DNA of 64,000 nucleotides from Nissolia schottii (lineage: Eukaryota; Streptophyta; Magnoliopsida; Fabales; Fabaceae). This document shows, one piece after another, positions 36,240-46,316 of the stretch (positions within the stretch are counted from its first letter, which is position 1; each line of letters begins with the position of its first letter). The position numbers were made by a program, and so were the translations under genes. The stretch lies in the NCBI GenBank assembly GCA_003254905.1, contig QANU01075037.1:393121-457120 (forward strand). The letters run 5' to 3'. Under the pieces are notes generated by a model. That model ran no database searches. It saw only the letters and a program-made list of their open reading frames with translations, and was not told where the DNA came from.

Positions 36240-36890
36240 ACCATATGACTACATACGCTATACATAATTATAACTGCTTGCACAAATTATTTTACACACC
36301 CAAAAACTTTTTTAAACACACATGCACATTTTTTTTAAATGTGAAAACCAAATAAAATTGGATTTGCACTGCATAGAATAGCAAAAAGTAACTGTCACGC
36401 ACTCTCTTTTGCTCCTCACTTACACTTGAAGCACGTGAATTTACTCTCTATCATGCGCAAACATTCCAAAACAAATGCACAAACTTTTTACATACATCCA
36501 CACACTTTTCAACAAGCAGAAATAAAAAATAAGACAAAAATGAAAACAAAAATGAAAAAGAAGAAAACTTTCACATAGACAAACTTTTGAACAAGCATAC
36601 ACAAAATTATGTACAAACTTTTGAACAATCTCGAACAATCATAACCAAAAAAGTATGATAGAAACGAAAAAGAAAATAAAGACGAAGATGAAAACTTTGG
36701 TGCTCACCTACACAAATTTTTTAAGAAGAATGCACAAATTTTCTACACACATGCACAAACTATTGAACAACTAGAACAAAAAAATGACAAAAACAAAACA
36801 AAAGTGAAGACGAAGAAGAATATTTTTGTGTTCACACACACAAATTTTTGAATAAGTATGTACAAACTTTTGTTTCTATATTTAAATAAC
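36240..36890 (+). repeat. Dispersed CACAAATTTTTGAA repeat, copy 2
   Basis: Longest copy of the family also found at 20590 and, reversed, 30290. It shares AAATAAAATTGGAT, AGCAAAAAGTAACTGTCAC, CTCTATCATGCGCAAAC, then three rounds of an internal unit made of ACAAACTTTTGAACAA followed by A-rich GAAAACAAA lines. That makes it a tandem block of units about 100-160 bp long. Confidence 0.65.
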
Positions 36891-36989
36891 TCATAGATGT
36901 GTCTTTTGTATCTAAATAATATCAAAATATGCTACTTAACAGAGGTCGAGATACATAATGAATAAATTCTCAATACGGCATCCTAAAAT

Positions 36990-37990
36990 CTCACTCATTC
37001 TTCTCGCCCATATATTGTTCCCTGCAATTTATAGGAATGATTGATGATTTTCCAAAATTGATGCTCAGCCCGGTCATGATCTCAAAGCAGATCAACAATC
37101 TTTTATAATGGAACACAAACTCTTCTTTACAAGGACAGAAAATAATTGTGTCGTTCGCAAACTAAAGGTTAGAGACAAGAAAATCTGGGCTCCCGACATT
37201 CAAGTTTTCAATCAATCCAACTTCACAGGCTCTTTCCACCATCTTATTCAAAACTTGCGCAACAAGAATGAAAAGAAAGGGAGGCAATGGATTGCCCTAT
37301 TGCAATCCCCTATCCATCTTGAAAGGTTCCACTGGTGACCCGTTAATTTTGATCGACATAGCTGCAGTTGTGACACACTCCATTACCCATGAACTCCACA
37401 AGTTGCCAAACCCCATACTTTGTAGCACATAATCTAGAAAGGACCATCTGACTCGGTCACATGTCTTGTGAAAATCAAGCTTGACAAGGCATGCTTCAGT
37501 TTTACTCCTTTTCACCCATTGTACAACTTCGTAAGTGATAAGGACCCCCATTAGGGATCTACCAATCCTTGATAAAAGCACTCTTGAGTTTCATCGACTA
37601 GTTTAGACACCCATTTTCTCAATCTCTTTAAAAAAATCTTTGATATCACTTTACAGATTGTTCCCACCGTAATAATTGGTCTAAACTCACTCATCTCCAC
37701 TGCACCCATAGCCTTTGGAATAATGGTCACCCAAGTCATATTTGGGTAACCTGCATGATCCACTGCAAAACAAAATTCATCCCTAATAAATTTGAAATTG
37801 TACCCGTATGGGCCCCGGCCCGGGCCTTTGATGGGTCACACTCCCGAACCGCGCGCTTCCTCAATATCCTCCCTTGATGGTAAGACTTTGAGACACACAG
37901 CTTCTTCTTCTTCTTCTTCTTCTTCTTCTTGTGAAATGAAATTAACAATTCCATTTTGGAAGCCAATGAAAGGAACATCGAGAAATCGTA
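36990..37990 (-). pseudogene. L1-type LINE reverse transcriptase remnant (minus strand)
   Basis: Reading down the coordinates: VRECDPSKA (about 37850), WVTIIPKAMGAVEMSEFRPI (about 37730-37670), a KVISKIFLKRLRKW block (about 37650-37610), then VKLDFHKTCDRVRWSFLDYV (about 37490-37430). Next come KINGSPVEPFKMDRGLQ (about 37350-37300) and an F-A-N-D box at about 37150. The order matches a plant LINE reverse transcriptase. A stop precedes the catalytic box, its F-A-D-D is changed to F-A-N-D, and frames shift several times, so it is dead. An in-frame GAA/TTC microsatellite (37900-37931) has expanded within it. Confidence 0.85.
37900..37931. repeat. CTT/GAA microsatellite
   Basis: About ten CTT repeats inside the LINE remnant. 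On the LINE strand they read as a lysine run, a likely late expansion. Confidence 0.9.
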
Positions 37991-37994
37991 AAGT

Positions 37995-39055
37995 TCCATT
38001 GAAGTAATCCAATCTCTCTACACTCGGCGCATTGCCTCACTACTTCGCTGCACTACACATTTTCTTTGTACAATTTTCTTTGTTTGATTAACCATCTTTT
38101 GTAGGAATGTTTAGTGACTTCCATGGTAGATGTAGCTAGTGCTGACCTTCAGTCTGCACATATAACTGTAGCTATAGAATCAAGACGCTGTGATACATTA
38201 GCTACATCAAGACATTTCAAATCGGGGATGAAATATAAATTTGTCCAATGAATCAAAACCAAGGAATCGAAATTATTCCATTTGTTTAATTTATAGGATG
38301 GTTCGTTTTTTTTTCTTTCTTTTCTTTAGATTTTTATATATCCAACACTAATGAAAGTTGATGAGGAATTTAGCTTACTTAAGATTTTTTTTCCCTAAAC
38401 CAAGGTAATCCACGTTGGTAAGTGAGAGTAAAATTGTAAAATGAAGAAAAAAAATTAGGATATAAAAAAACATTATTACATTTTTTTTTCTTTTTAAAAA
38501 AATCGTTGCAGGCTTTTCCATGGATAAATTCCAGCGGATTCTTCCAAGTTTAAGCATTTGTACGCATTTCGACCAAAACAAGAAAGCATTTGTACGCATA
38601 AGATGGCTTGTTAATTAATTATAGATGCCAACAACTCGCAGTTTGACTAATTCTTTTTTATATTATTTTTTTATTAACATTTTCATTTTATATTATTAGA
38701 TTGACTAATACAACATCGTTAAAGCTTCCATGCACTAATGATATTTCAAGTCGTATCTCATTTCTATTATTTTGGACATACGGATGAAGACACTGTAAAT
38801 GTACATCTAATAAACTCCTTACAAATAAATGCGAATCTTTTTCTTTTTTAAAAGAATCTGTGAACTTTAATTATTTAATTACATCTAACATAATATTATT
38901 AGTAACACGTCTCATCCAACATTAATTGTTTCACACACAATATTTAGATATCACGACCGACAAATTGCTAGACGAACATTGAGCGGCTTGATTCTAGTAA
39001 GAATGAGGATATAAATTCTAGTGGAAAGTCTACCTATTAGAATGGTAATGGTAGT
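37995..39055. other. Intergenic, no gene recognised
   Basis: AT-rich. The 74-codon minus frame at 38375-38599 is unconvincing. Confidence 0.4.
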
Positions 39056-39059
39056 TATA

Positions 39060-39195
39060 TATACCTGCGGTCATGTTACACGGCCGCAAAATGGTTTAAC
39101 AAAGGACATAAATGCAGCAATTTTGCAAACCACGGGAAATCATTTTGTGGCAATTTGAAACTGCCACTAAATGCAATTTTGTTTTCTTGTAGTAG
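39060..39195. mobile_element. CACTA-like terminus
   Basis: The right edge, TTTTCTTGTAGTAG, is the reverse of a CACTACAAGAAAA-type terminus. It is preceded by GTGGCAATTTGAAACTGCCAC, the same subterminal inverted motif as in the 11373-11700 element. The remainder of the element is missing or unrecognised. Confidence 0.5.
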
Positions 39196-39327
39196 TACCA
39201 TTTCAAAAAGGTGGATTCTATGGTGCCCTAGGGGCACAGTACCCTCTCACCCTAAAAAAAATGTGATTTAACATTTTATCAATTTAAAAATTGTCAAATA
39301 ATCATAAAAATAATTTATGTTTGGTTA

Positions 39328-39921
39328 CATAGTGTTACAGAATCAATTTGGTCCTAACTTAGGTATTCTATAACCAAGATGAGTGAAGACGTAAGACTTC
39401 TACGAGTCGGTTCACCCTCACCTTATCTCAGGTCAATCAATCGAACTTACCTCATCTCGGAATGGTCGACTGGAGAACCGTAACTGTTAGCAATAATGAC
39501 GTTTACAAATACTTGCTGACATATTTAAGTGTAACGATTTTATACTTTATGAGCATTGCTAAAGGCTTTAATTAGCTCAATTAAGCCTCATCCAAGCCGT
39601 TACAAAATCATATTTAAGGCTATCCTACAAAAACATATTAAAGGCTATCCAACAGTCAAAACGGCCATAGTCATGGCAGACTATATAAGAGAAAGCAACG
39701 CTTATGCTCAGGTACGAGAAGTCTATCTCAATTACACTTAAAACTTAAGAAATTCGCTTACTTGGGTATTGGAGTGTCTATTGCAGGTACCTCTGCCACT
39801 ACTCAAGCTAATCACCATCATCACTCTTGGCTACAATAGTGTGCTCATCATCTCATCAGTTCTTGAACTTCAGTCAAGGTCTGAGTTACAGACCTATCTC
39901 GAATACTTTTGTAACACATAG
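39328..39921 (+). mobile_element. Solo LTR, Tat/Ogre-like Gypsy
   Basis: The LTR is 39333-39916 (584 bp), starting TGTTAC and ending GTAACA. It is flanked by identical CATAG on both sides (39328-39332 and 39917-39921), the expected 5-bp target duplication. Internal features fit a Tat-type LTR: a TATA-like ACTATATAAG, then CTTACTTGGGTATTGGAGTG and GCAGGTACCTC, close to the conserved ACTTGAGCGTCGGAGTG block of legume Tat/Ogre LTRs. With no internal region and one LTR, it is best explained by LTR-LTR recombination. A 61-codon frame inside is not a gene. Confidence 0.88.
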
Positions 39922-39924
39922 GTT

Positions 39925-40320
39925 CCCCAATTTTAATTTTAAAAGCCAAATCCCCAAATTACATGGATAGTTAGAATTTTTTTTCATAGTTTTAATTCAA
40001 ATTTGCGAAAAATAAAATGTCCCTTATAATTCTTTACTATTAAAAAAATATGATAAGATATCTGCAATTCACACTTAATTATACGGCTTGTTAATTTGGC
40101 TGTCTAGACAATGTTAAAATGCATTTCTAAGGGGATGTACGATAGAATTTTGTAATGTTGTAGTGAACGTTTACGAAACTGTCATTAAGCTTTCAATTAA
40201 ATTCCACCTTTCAAAGCCTAGTCTCTTATTTGTTGGCTGTATTAGCTGCATGCATATACAAGCTTTCAAGGTCATCATCAGGCGGCAACATCCACAACGT
40301 TGTACCCTCCTAATTTTCCC
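39925..40320. other. Upstream region of the plus-strand peroxidase
   Basis: Presumed promoter. No other gene is seen. The solo LTR ends about 480 bases before the peroxidase start codon, so it may affect expression. Confidence 0.4.
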
Positions 40321-40324
40321 TTCC

Positions 40325-40333
40325 TATATATAT
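40325..40333 (+). promoter_or_regulatory. Candidate TATA box of the plus-strand peroxidase
   Basis: TATATATAT lies 64 bases before the start codon in CCTATATATATG context, leaving a leader of roughly 30-35 bases. Confidence 0.55.
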
Positions 40334-40396
40334 GTCGCATTGAAATCCACCTTGAAGAGTCACACTAAGTCAGAGTATAAAACACCCAATAGAACT

Positions 40397-42714
40397 ATGA
40401 AGACATCGATTCTTTTCTTTTTCTTTGTACTTCCCCTGGCATTTGCTGACCTGAAGGTTGGATTCTATGGCTCCAGCTGCCCAAAAGCAGAATCCATTGT
40501 GAAGCAAGTTGTGCAGAAGCGATTCAACCGTGACAAGTCCATAACTGCAGCCTTGCTTCGCATGCATTTCCATGATTGTTTTGTCAGAGTAAGATGCAAT
40601 TAGTCATATACTCCTCATTAATCTCCCCCAAACATTCTTTTTCTTTTTGAGAGTTAATACCTTATTTGGTCCCTGGATTTTACACTGTTATCCTAATTGG
40701 TCCATCAACTTATAAGTAACAGGTTAGTCCTTAGTTGCCCTAAGTAGTCTGAACATTCATAATATTACCCTAAGTAGTCCTGAACAATTTAACTATTTCT
40801 TCTTGGCACATGGGGTAATGACTAATGAGTCAAACGTTTGCAAAGTCCAAGAGACTAACCTATCACTTTTTTAAGTTGAGAGACTAACTAAAGTATAAAT
40901 GTAAAGTCTAAGGACCAAATAAGGTATTATTACTAAATGAAATGAAGTAAGAATTGATTAATTTTTTAAAACTTTAAGACATTGATTATATATATTTCTT
41001 GCTTTATTTGGTATCTAGGATAAGGAGCATGCTTCTATGCCTATGAGTTTTCAAGACATTCAATGCCTTGCTTATTTGGTCAAATCAAACAATGTGACAT
41101 AAATGAAAATAATGATCAAATATTAAGAGTATCTTTATTGTTATTATGTCCTTATAATTTTTAAATATGTAAAAAAAAGTTCAATGGGGGTATAATAGCA
41201 GATTAATTTTTTTAAAAAATAATTAATAAATTTAAAGGTAAATCAAATTTAAATCCAAACCCCCATTATTAATAATAAAAACATCTTAATCACAATTCCT
41301 AACTAAAATTTTTAATAATCTTCGATTCTTAATTGCAACTTTTACATACTAAAATTCTTGGGTGTAGCTTTTTGCACTCCCAACTGTATCTACACTCCCC
41401 ATTAAATTACCATTCCTTAATAACTTTATTTAAATTAAGCTTAATTAATTATATTTATTTATTATATTTTTCTGGTGCATTATTCATTACATTTTTAATA
41501 AAATATTAGCAATTTTCTAATTTTATGTCAAAACTCTTGATTCTTTTATTCTTTCTTTAGTTTTAATCTATTTATCATTATTCTGTTTTTTTTTAAACTA
41601 ATTATAAATTATTATAAAATAATTTAAAAAATTTTCTTTATCAAACTGATAAAAAAATTATTAGACTTAAAGTTGAGTTCTTATATCGACATGCTTCTTA
41701 TTTTACTTTGATTTTTTTTTAAAACAAAATTATTCATTTTTAGTATATAGCATTATTGAGTATTTTGTCATGAAAGTCACAACTCATATTATTTAAAAAA
41801 AAAAAAAAGGTCATCACCAAATAATATGTATTTTCTTTCTTTAGCATGATGAGAACCAAACTTGAACATGTAGGGGTGTGATGCATCCATACTGATAGAC
41901 TCCCCAAATCAGAGCTCAGAGAAAGACAGTGGTCCAAATGGCAGCGTTAGGGGATTTGATTTGATTGATGAAGCGAAGGAAAGCCTTGAAGCCGCATGCC
42001 CATCAACGGTCTCATGCGCCGATATCATAACACTGGCAACCAGAGACGCCGTCGCCTTATCAGGAGGGCCCCAATACGACGTCCCAACGGGGCGGCGCGA
42101 CGGGTTAGTCTCCCAAAGCAGCGACGTTAATCTGCCGGGGCCCGGCATTCCCGTGCCGAATTCGGCAAGGCTCTTTGCTAGCAAGGGATTAACCACACAG
42201 GAAATGGTTATCCTTTTGGGCGCTCACACCGTCGGTGTCGCTCACTGCGGTTTCTTTCAAGGTAATATTATGACTTCATCTCTTAATAGTTCATTAACGA
42301 CGTCGTTTTGAATTTTAAATATTTATTTATTTAAATTTTTCAACAGGTAGACTCTCTAGCTCCAGAGGAAATCCTGATCCCACAATGGACCCTGCATTGG
42401 ATGCCAAGCTCGTCAAGTTGTGCAACTCGACGGGAAGGGTTGAGCCCAGCGCATTCCTGGATCAGAAGACGCCGTTTATCGTTGACAACGCCTTCTACAA
42501 GCAGATTCTTCTGAACAAGGGTGTCTTGCAGATTGATCAGCAACTTGCCTTGGATAGCTCTACCAGGGGCTTTGTGTCAGCTTTCGCCTCCGACGGTGTC
42601 AAGTTTCGGAAGAGTTTTGCGGATGCGATGGTCAAGATGGGGAAGATTGAAGTTCTGCTCGGAAACCAAGGGGAGATTCGCAAGAATTGCAGGGTCTTTA
42701 ACCAACATAACTAG
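40397..42714 (+). CDS. Class III secretory peroxidase (PER44/57-like), paralogue
   Basis: Same role and family as the peroxidase at 31051-32557. Exons are 40397-40588, 41874-42261 and 42347-42714; introns of 1,285 and 85 bp have GT-AG ends. The product is 315 aa. The signal peptide is about residues 1-17 (MKTSILFFFFVLPLAFA). The distal motif [10 protein letters not shown] gives Arg55, Phe58 and His59; the proximal [12 protein letters not shown] gives His182. All eight conserved cysteines are present. Intron 1 (phase 0, after FVR) is at the classical place. Intron 2 of the family (after GGP) is absent. The intron after the AHC block (phase 1) is kept, the reverse of its neighbour. The upstream in-frame ATG at 40163 would add 78 residues with no signal peptide at the front, so the 40397 start is preferred. 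A Copia-type LTR begins 36 bases after the stop. Confidence 0.95.
40655..40932. mobile_element. MITE inside peroxidase intron 1
   Basis: The left end, TAATACCTTATTTGGTCC, and the right end, GGACCAAATAAGGTATTA, are perfect inverted copies over at least 18 bp, with weaker pairing further in (CTGGATTTTACA against TGTAAAGTCTAAG). It is 278 bp with no coding potential. TTA/TAA sequences flank both ends, as Tourist/Harbinger-like MITEs prefer, but I could not fix the exact target duplication. Confidence 0.75.
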
Positions 42715-42749
42715 ATAGATTATGACTAGCTAGGTTTGGAGTTGGTTTC

Positions 42750-43022
42750 TGTTAAATATGATGTCAAGCATTTGGGCAGGGGAGAATGGAAATAAGGGCA
42801 CAATCAGAACAATAAAAAAGAATAGGAGAGAGAGGGCAGAGAATAATATGAAATATATTATTATTGTTGTGTGTCTGATTATAATAAGATAACGACAATA
42901 TATATATAGGTTAATGATAGAATTAAGATATTGATTTTAAATCAAATTAAATCAGAACACAATCAACCTAAATCAATCTGTGATATTATTAAGATATGAT
43001 TTATTTTATTCTAATTCTAACA
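42750..43022 (-). mobile_element. Copia-type LTR just past the peroxidase stop
   Basis: A 273-bp segment with TGTTA at one end and TAACA at the other. On the minus strand it begins TGTTAGAATTAGAAT and is preceded by a purine tract, TTGAGGGAATG, as expected for the 3' LTR of a minus-strand Copia element. The 5-base neighbours (GTTTC and CATTC) do not match, so it is not a solo LTR. The rest of that element is not recognised beyond about 43360. The LTR carries AATAAA at 42811-42816 on the plus strand, which could serve the peroxidase mRNA. Confidence 0.7.
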
Positions 43023-43360
43023 CATTCCCTCAAGTTAAAGCTCACAAGTTTTGAAGTTGTCACAGATTAGTGGAGGTTGTCGGAGAAGTAGGAGCAGCAA
43101 CAAAGAGGCCTGTATAGAAACAGGAGGGTTGGACGAAACTAGCTAGCAAGCTGGGCGTAACCAGCAAGGTAACTAGTGTGGGCTAGGCATAACCAACATA
43201 GGTAGCAACTGCAGGAAGGAAGTTAAGGCAACATCGAGTCTTCGTAGAGGCAGTTAAGGCAACCTATCTTGATTTATTTTTACAAGAGAGAAGTCTTGTG
43301 GCCGACTGAAATGCTGTCAAATTTTGTGGCAAGCTCGCTAACACAGGCACTAGCTCATCT
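43023..43360. mobile_element. Probable Copia internal sequence, non-coding
   Basis: Lies between the minus-strand LTR and a plus-strand gag remnant. It contains imperfect GTAACCAGCAAGG, GGCATAACC and GTTAAGGCAAC repeats and no open frame. It probably belongs to the minus-strand element. Confidence 0.4.
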
Positions 43361-43361
43361 A

Positions 43362-43960
43362 AATGGAGGCTTTTCTTGATACAAATAATCTTTGGGAAGG
43401 CATTGAGGAGGATTATTATGTTCGCGGTTGCTCATTATCAACAAATTCCACCACTTTCTCAAATCGAGGATCATAAGGAACGAAAGCAGCAAAAATCAAA
43501 GGAAAAGTCATGTATATTTTCTGTTTCCTCTCAAGCAATCTTTACTGGAATCATGATTATAAAGTTGGCAAAGGCTATTTGGGATTTTCTCAAGAAAGAG
43601 TATGAAGGAAATGAGAAAGTCAAAGGGATGCACATGCTGAATCTAATCAAGGAGTTTGAGATGTAGCTGACGAAGGACTCATAAACAATCAAGGAATACG
43701 TTGACAAACTTCTAAGCATTGTCAACAAGGCGAGGTTGCTTGGAACTGAGTTTATTGATACAAGGATTGTTCGAAAAGTCTCCGTGACTATTCTTGATTA
43801 TTCATGACGGGTTTGAATCCACTATATCTTTTATGGAAAATTCCAAAGATTTGCCCAATATCACTTTGACAGAATATTGTTGTATGCTTTACAAAGCCTA
43901 TAAACTACAAAGACTTACCAGGGAGGAAGGCATACAATAATTATACCAAAGTGATGTTTG
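43362..43960 (+). pseudogene. Copia gag (UBN2-type) remnant
   Basis: Starts with MEAFLDTNNLWEG, shifts frame, then reads AKAIWDFLKKEYEGNEKVKG, LNLIKEFEM, a stop, TIKEYVDKLLSIVNKARLLG and TRIVRKVSVTI, all in the order of plant Copia gag (UBN2/DUF4219-type). Several in-frame stops and at least one frameshift make it non-functional. Its strand is opposite to the LTR just upstream, so it comes from a different element or an inverted piece. Confidence 0.8.
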
Positions 43961-44340
43961 AGATCTTTTGGAATTTTCAAATTAACAAGGACAATTATTA
44001 GCATTTGTCGGTTATGAATTTTTTTTATATATAAAGAGTGTTAGTATCAATGAGTTGTGCGCTTCAATTTTAAGTTCCATTCACTTACTTAAATACACGT
44101 AACTGCCCCAAAGTCTCAACGTTATCATCCCCTAAAATCCCACACACGCATCTCTCGCATGCTACGTACCCTTTCTCTCTTCTTATGCGTGTCATATGAT
44201 AAATTAGATACTGAAAGTGCGTGTGTATATATGTGTATATATATATATATATAATTATGCTTCGATTTCAATATTACATACAAATGTTGCTGCATGTGGC
44301 ATGTTTGGCATTAGGATTCAAATATTATAGATAAGGCAGC
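43961..44340. other. Intergenic, no gene recognised
   Basis: AT-rich with a TA microsatellite at about 44231-44253. Nothing else is seen. Confidence 0.45.
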
Positions 44341-44370
44341 CTACCTCAAACTAAAACCGGAAATGATAAA

Positions 44371-44560
44371 TTTGCTATCAAGGATTTAGGGGATGTGAGG
44401 TATTTTCTGAGAACGGAAGTAGCCCGCACCAGAGATGGAATATCAATATTTCAGAGGAAGTATGCTATTGAGTTGGTGCAAGATGCAAGCCTCCTATCTT
44501 CAAAGCTTTCTTCTAGTCCCACTGATTGAGCTTCTAAACTCCAGAACGACGGTTTTGCAT
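44371..44560 (+). pseudogene. Copia reverse transcriptase C-terminal fragment
   Basis: IKDLGDVRYFLRTEVARTRD, then ISIFQRKYAIELVQDA and SSKLSSSPTD: the block that follows the catalytic YVDD box in Copia reverse transcriptases. The frame ends at a stop after about 50 residues. It is probably the other end of the element whose gag is at 43362, with most of pol deleted. Confidence 0.75.
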
Positions 44561-45100
44561 GCCCACTGTTTATTAGGATACTATATATTAATTTAGAGGC
44601 TATTATATCTCACTAGCACAATGCCATACATAGCCTTTGTTGTGAGCCAATTAAGTAAGGTATATTATATCTCCTAGACTCCCCCCTAATTTATTTAGAT
44701 TTTAGTTCTTTTGATTTTATTTTATTTTTTTTGTTTTCAAATGTTTCGGTCACATGCCGTGATTCATGAGCTGACCTTAGTTTTGAAACCCGTAGATAGA
44801 TATTGTGTGGGAGTGAGAAGAACCCTAGAAGGATAATCAGAGATAAATTGTGTGGCGATATTTTAAAATTATAAGCTAATTGAAGTTTGGATCACAGAGA
44901 AGTTTAAAGACAAATCTGAGAAGACCAAAGCTTCAAGAAATTCAGCAGGGGAGATGAACACTTGTGGGTCCACTACCCTACACTCCACAAGACAGAGAAT
45001 GATAGCATTTTAAATTTGTTAATTCAATTATTCGGTTTAATTTATTCAAGTTAATTTACTTTAATAATATAATATATATTTAACGAAATGCAAACCTGAG
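44561..45100. other. Intergenic, no gene recognised
   Basis: AT-rich. It could be the left part of the CACTA element inferred for 45100-46316, but no terminus was found. Confidence 0.35.
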
Positions 45101-45109
45101 ACTTGGGCA

Positions 45110-45690
45110 AACCTCCTTTTAAGTCGAAGGTCTTTCAGTATACTCACCTAAAGAAGGATGAGAGGGATGAAAAGACTGTTTAGGTCGATTCACAATCTGA
45201 GGACACGACGGTAAGTAGTAATTTACTAAATAATTAATTACTTCATTAAATATATATTGTAAATTAAATTGTGTTGCTAACTATGTAAATTTTTGTTATT
45301 TTATTTATAGATGACGGTCAAACATAGTCTACATGAGGCGAGATCCCAGTGGACTTAAAGCCTTGGTGAGGATGAGGTAACGTCCTAGAAATCGATGAGA
45401 ACATGTTATGGTTAGAGGTCACTAGCGGTACAAAAAGAAACCACACATATGGTCGGGGTACAATTCTCCTTAAGACGACCATGAGAGGGGAAAGGAGAGG
45501 ATGATTGACCACTGGCACCAATTCTGGGTCTACCACCTTGACCACTGAGGATGACGTTTATCGCGACGTTCATAGCCTCAGTGCTCAATTCCACACCTAG
45601 GTCGTGTAGCTGCAGTAGGAGGTGACCCACCTTCAGACAGAGATAAAAGCACAACGAAAGAAGGGAAAATTGAAGATGAAAAAAAATGGC
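45110..45690 (+). pseudogene. CACTA-associated plant transposase (Ptta/En-Spm type) remnant
   Basis: A first piece reads FKSKVFQYTHLKKDERDEKT then, past a stop, VDSQSEDT (45118-45210), matching the T-H-x-K-K-D...V-D-x-x-S motif of plant Ptta/En-Spm accessory transposases. After an intron-like stretch (45210-45310), MLWLEVTSGTKRNHTYGRG (about 45403-45460) matches the family's W..V..G..KGR.YG block. A coiled-coil-like VVQLQ.EVTHLQTEIKAQ lies near 45600-45650. Stops interrupt the frame. It is plausibly the second gene of a CACTA element ending at 46316. Confidence 0.6.
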
Positions 45691-46019
45691 TTCTAATCTC
45701 TCCCACATGTGGTCAGATCTACAAGTAAGCGAATTGTCACAGCCACTCGACTTCACCTTGTCTAATAGCTCGGAGGATGATGATGACAACGAGCATATTC
45801 CCAATAGTACTCCTGGCTGTTGGAATCGCGACGCGGATGACAGAGAGGATTCAATGAGCCCCAAATACACCACAGCCTCGGCCCACCTCACCCGCAGCGG
45901 CGACCACTTTTGATTTGCTTTTTTAAAAAATAATATTGTTTAAATATAATAACGAATATTAAATTTTAATATTAATTATGGTATTTAAAATAATTGATTT
46001 TTTTAATTTTTTATAAAAA

Positions 46020-46316
46020 AAAATTGAGACATTTCGAGCAGATACCTCTGTCGGTAACATACATAATACTATTAAAAAATTACAATTATTTATCAGCGGG
46101 TATTTCCATCGGTAACCATTCGCAAAGGCATCGTTACTATGACGAGATACCAACGAATATATCTGACGGTATCTATCGGCGGATATAAAATCTAACGGTA
46201 ATTAGCTACCAACGACTTCAATATTGTATGATATTAATTTTCCAATGCAAAATTCGTCGGTATTTTAACAAAATCCACCGTTAAATCCGCCAATATATGA
46301 CATTTTTCTAGGAGTG
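46020..46316. mobile_element. CACTA-type terminus with TACCGACGG array
   Basis: The right edge, TTTTTCTAGGAGTG, reads CACTCCTAGAAAAATG on the minus strand, a CACTA-type terminus. The preceding 280 bases carry repeated CGGTAAC, CGACGG, CAACGA and CCGTTAAATCCGCC words. The same subterminal vocabulary occurs at 22040-22385 and 58734-60988. Confidence 0.7.

Noticed and set aside
40163-40396. Upstream extension of the plus-strand peroxidase by 78 codons
   Set aside because: It would bury the signal peptide and would place the TATA box inside the coding sequence.
42750-43027. Interpretation of the peroxidase-adjacent LTR as a solo LTR
   Set aside because: The flanking pentamers GTTTC and CATTC differ, and a purine tract plus internal-like sequence follow on one side, so it is better read as one LTR of a truncated element.
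45412-45913. 159-codon minus ORF and 75-codon plus ORF
   Set aside because: They overlap the CACTA accessory-transposase remnant. The recognisable homology is in a different plus-strand frame with stops.
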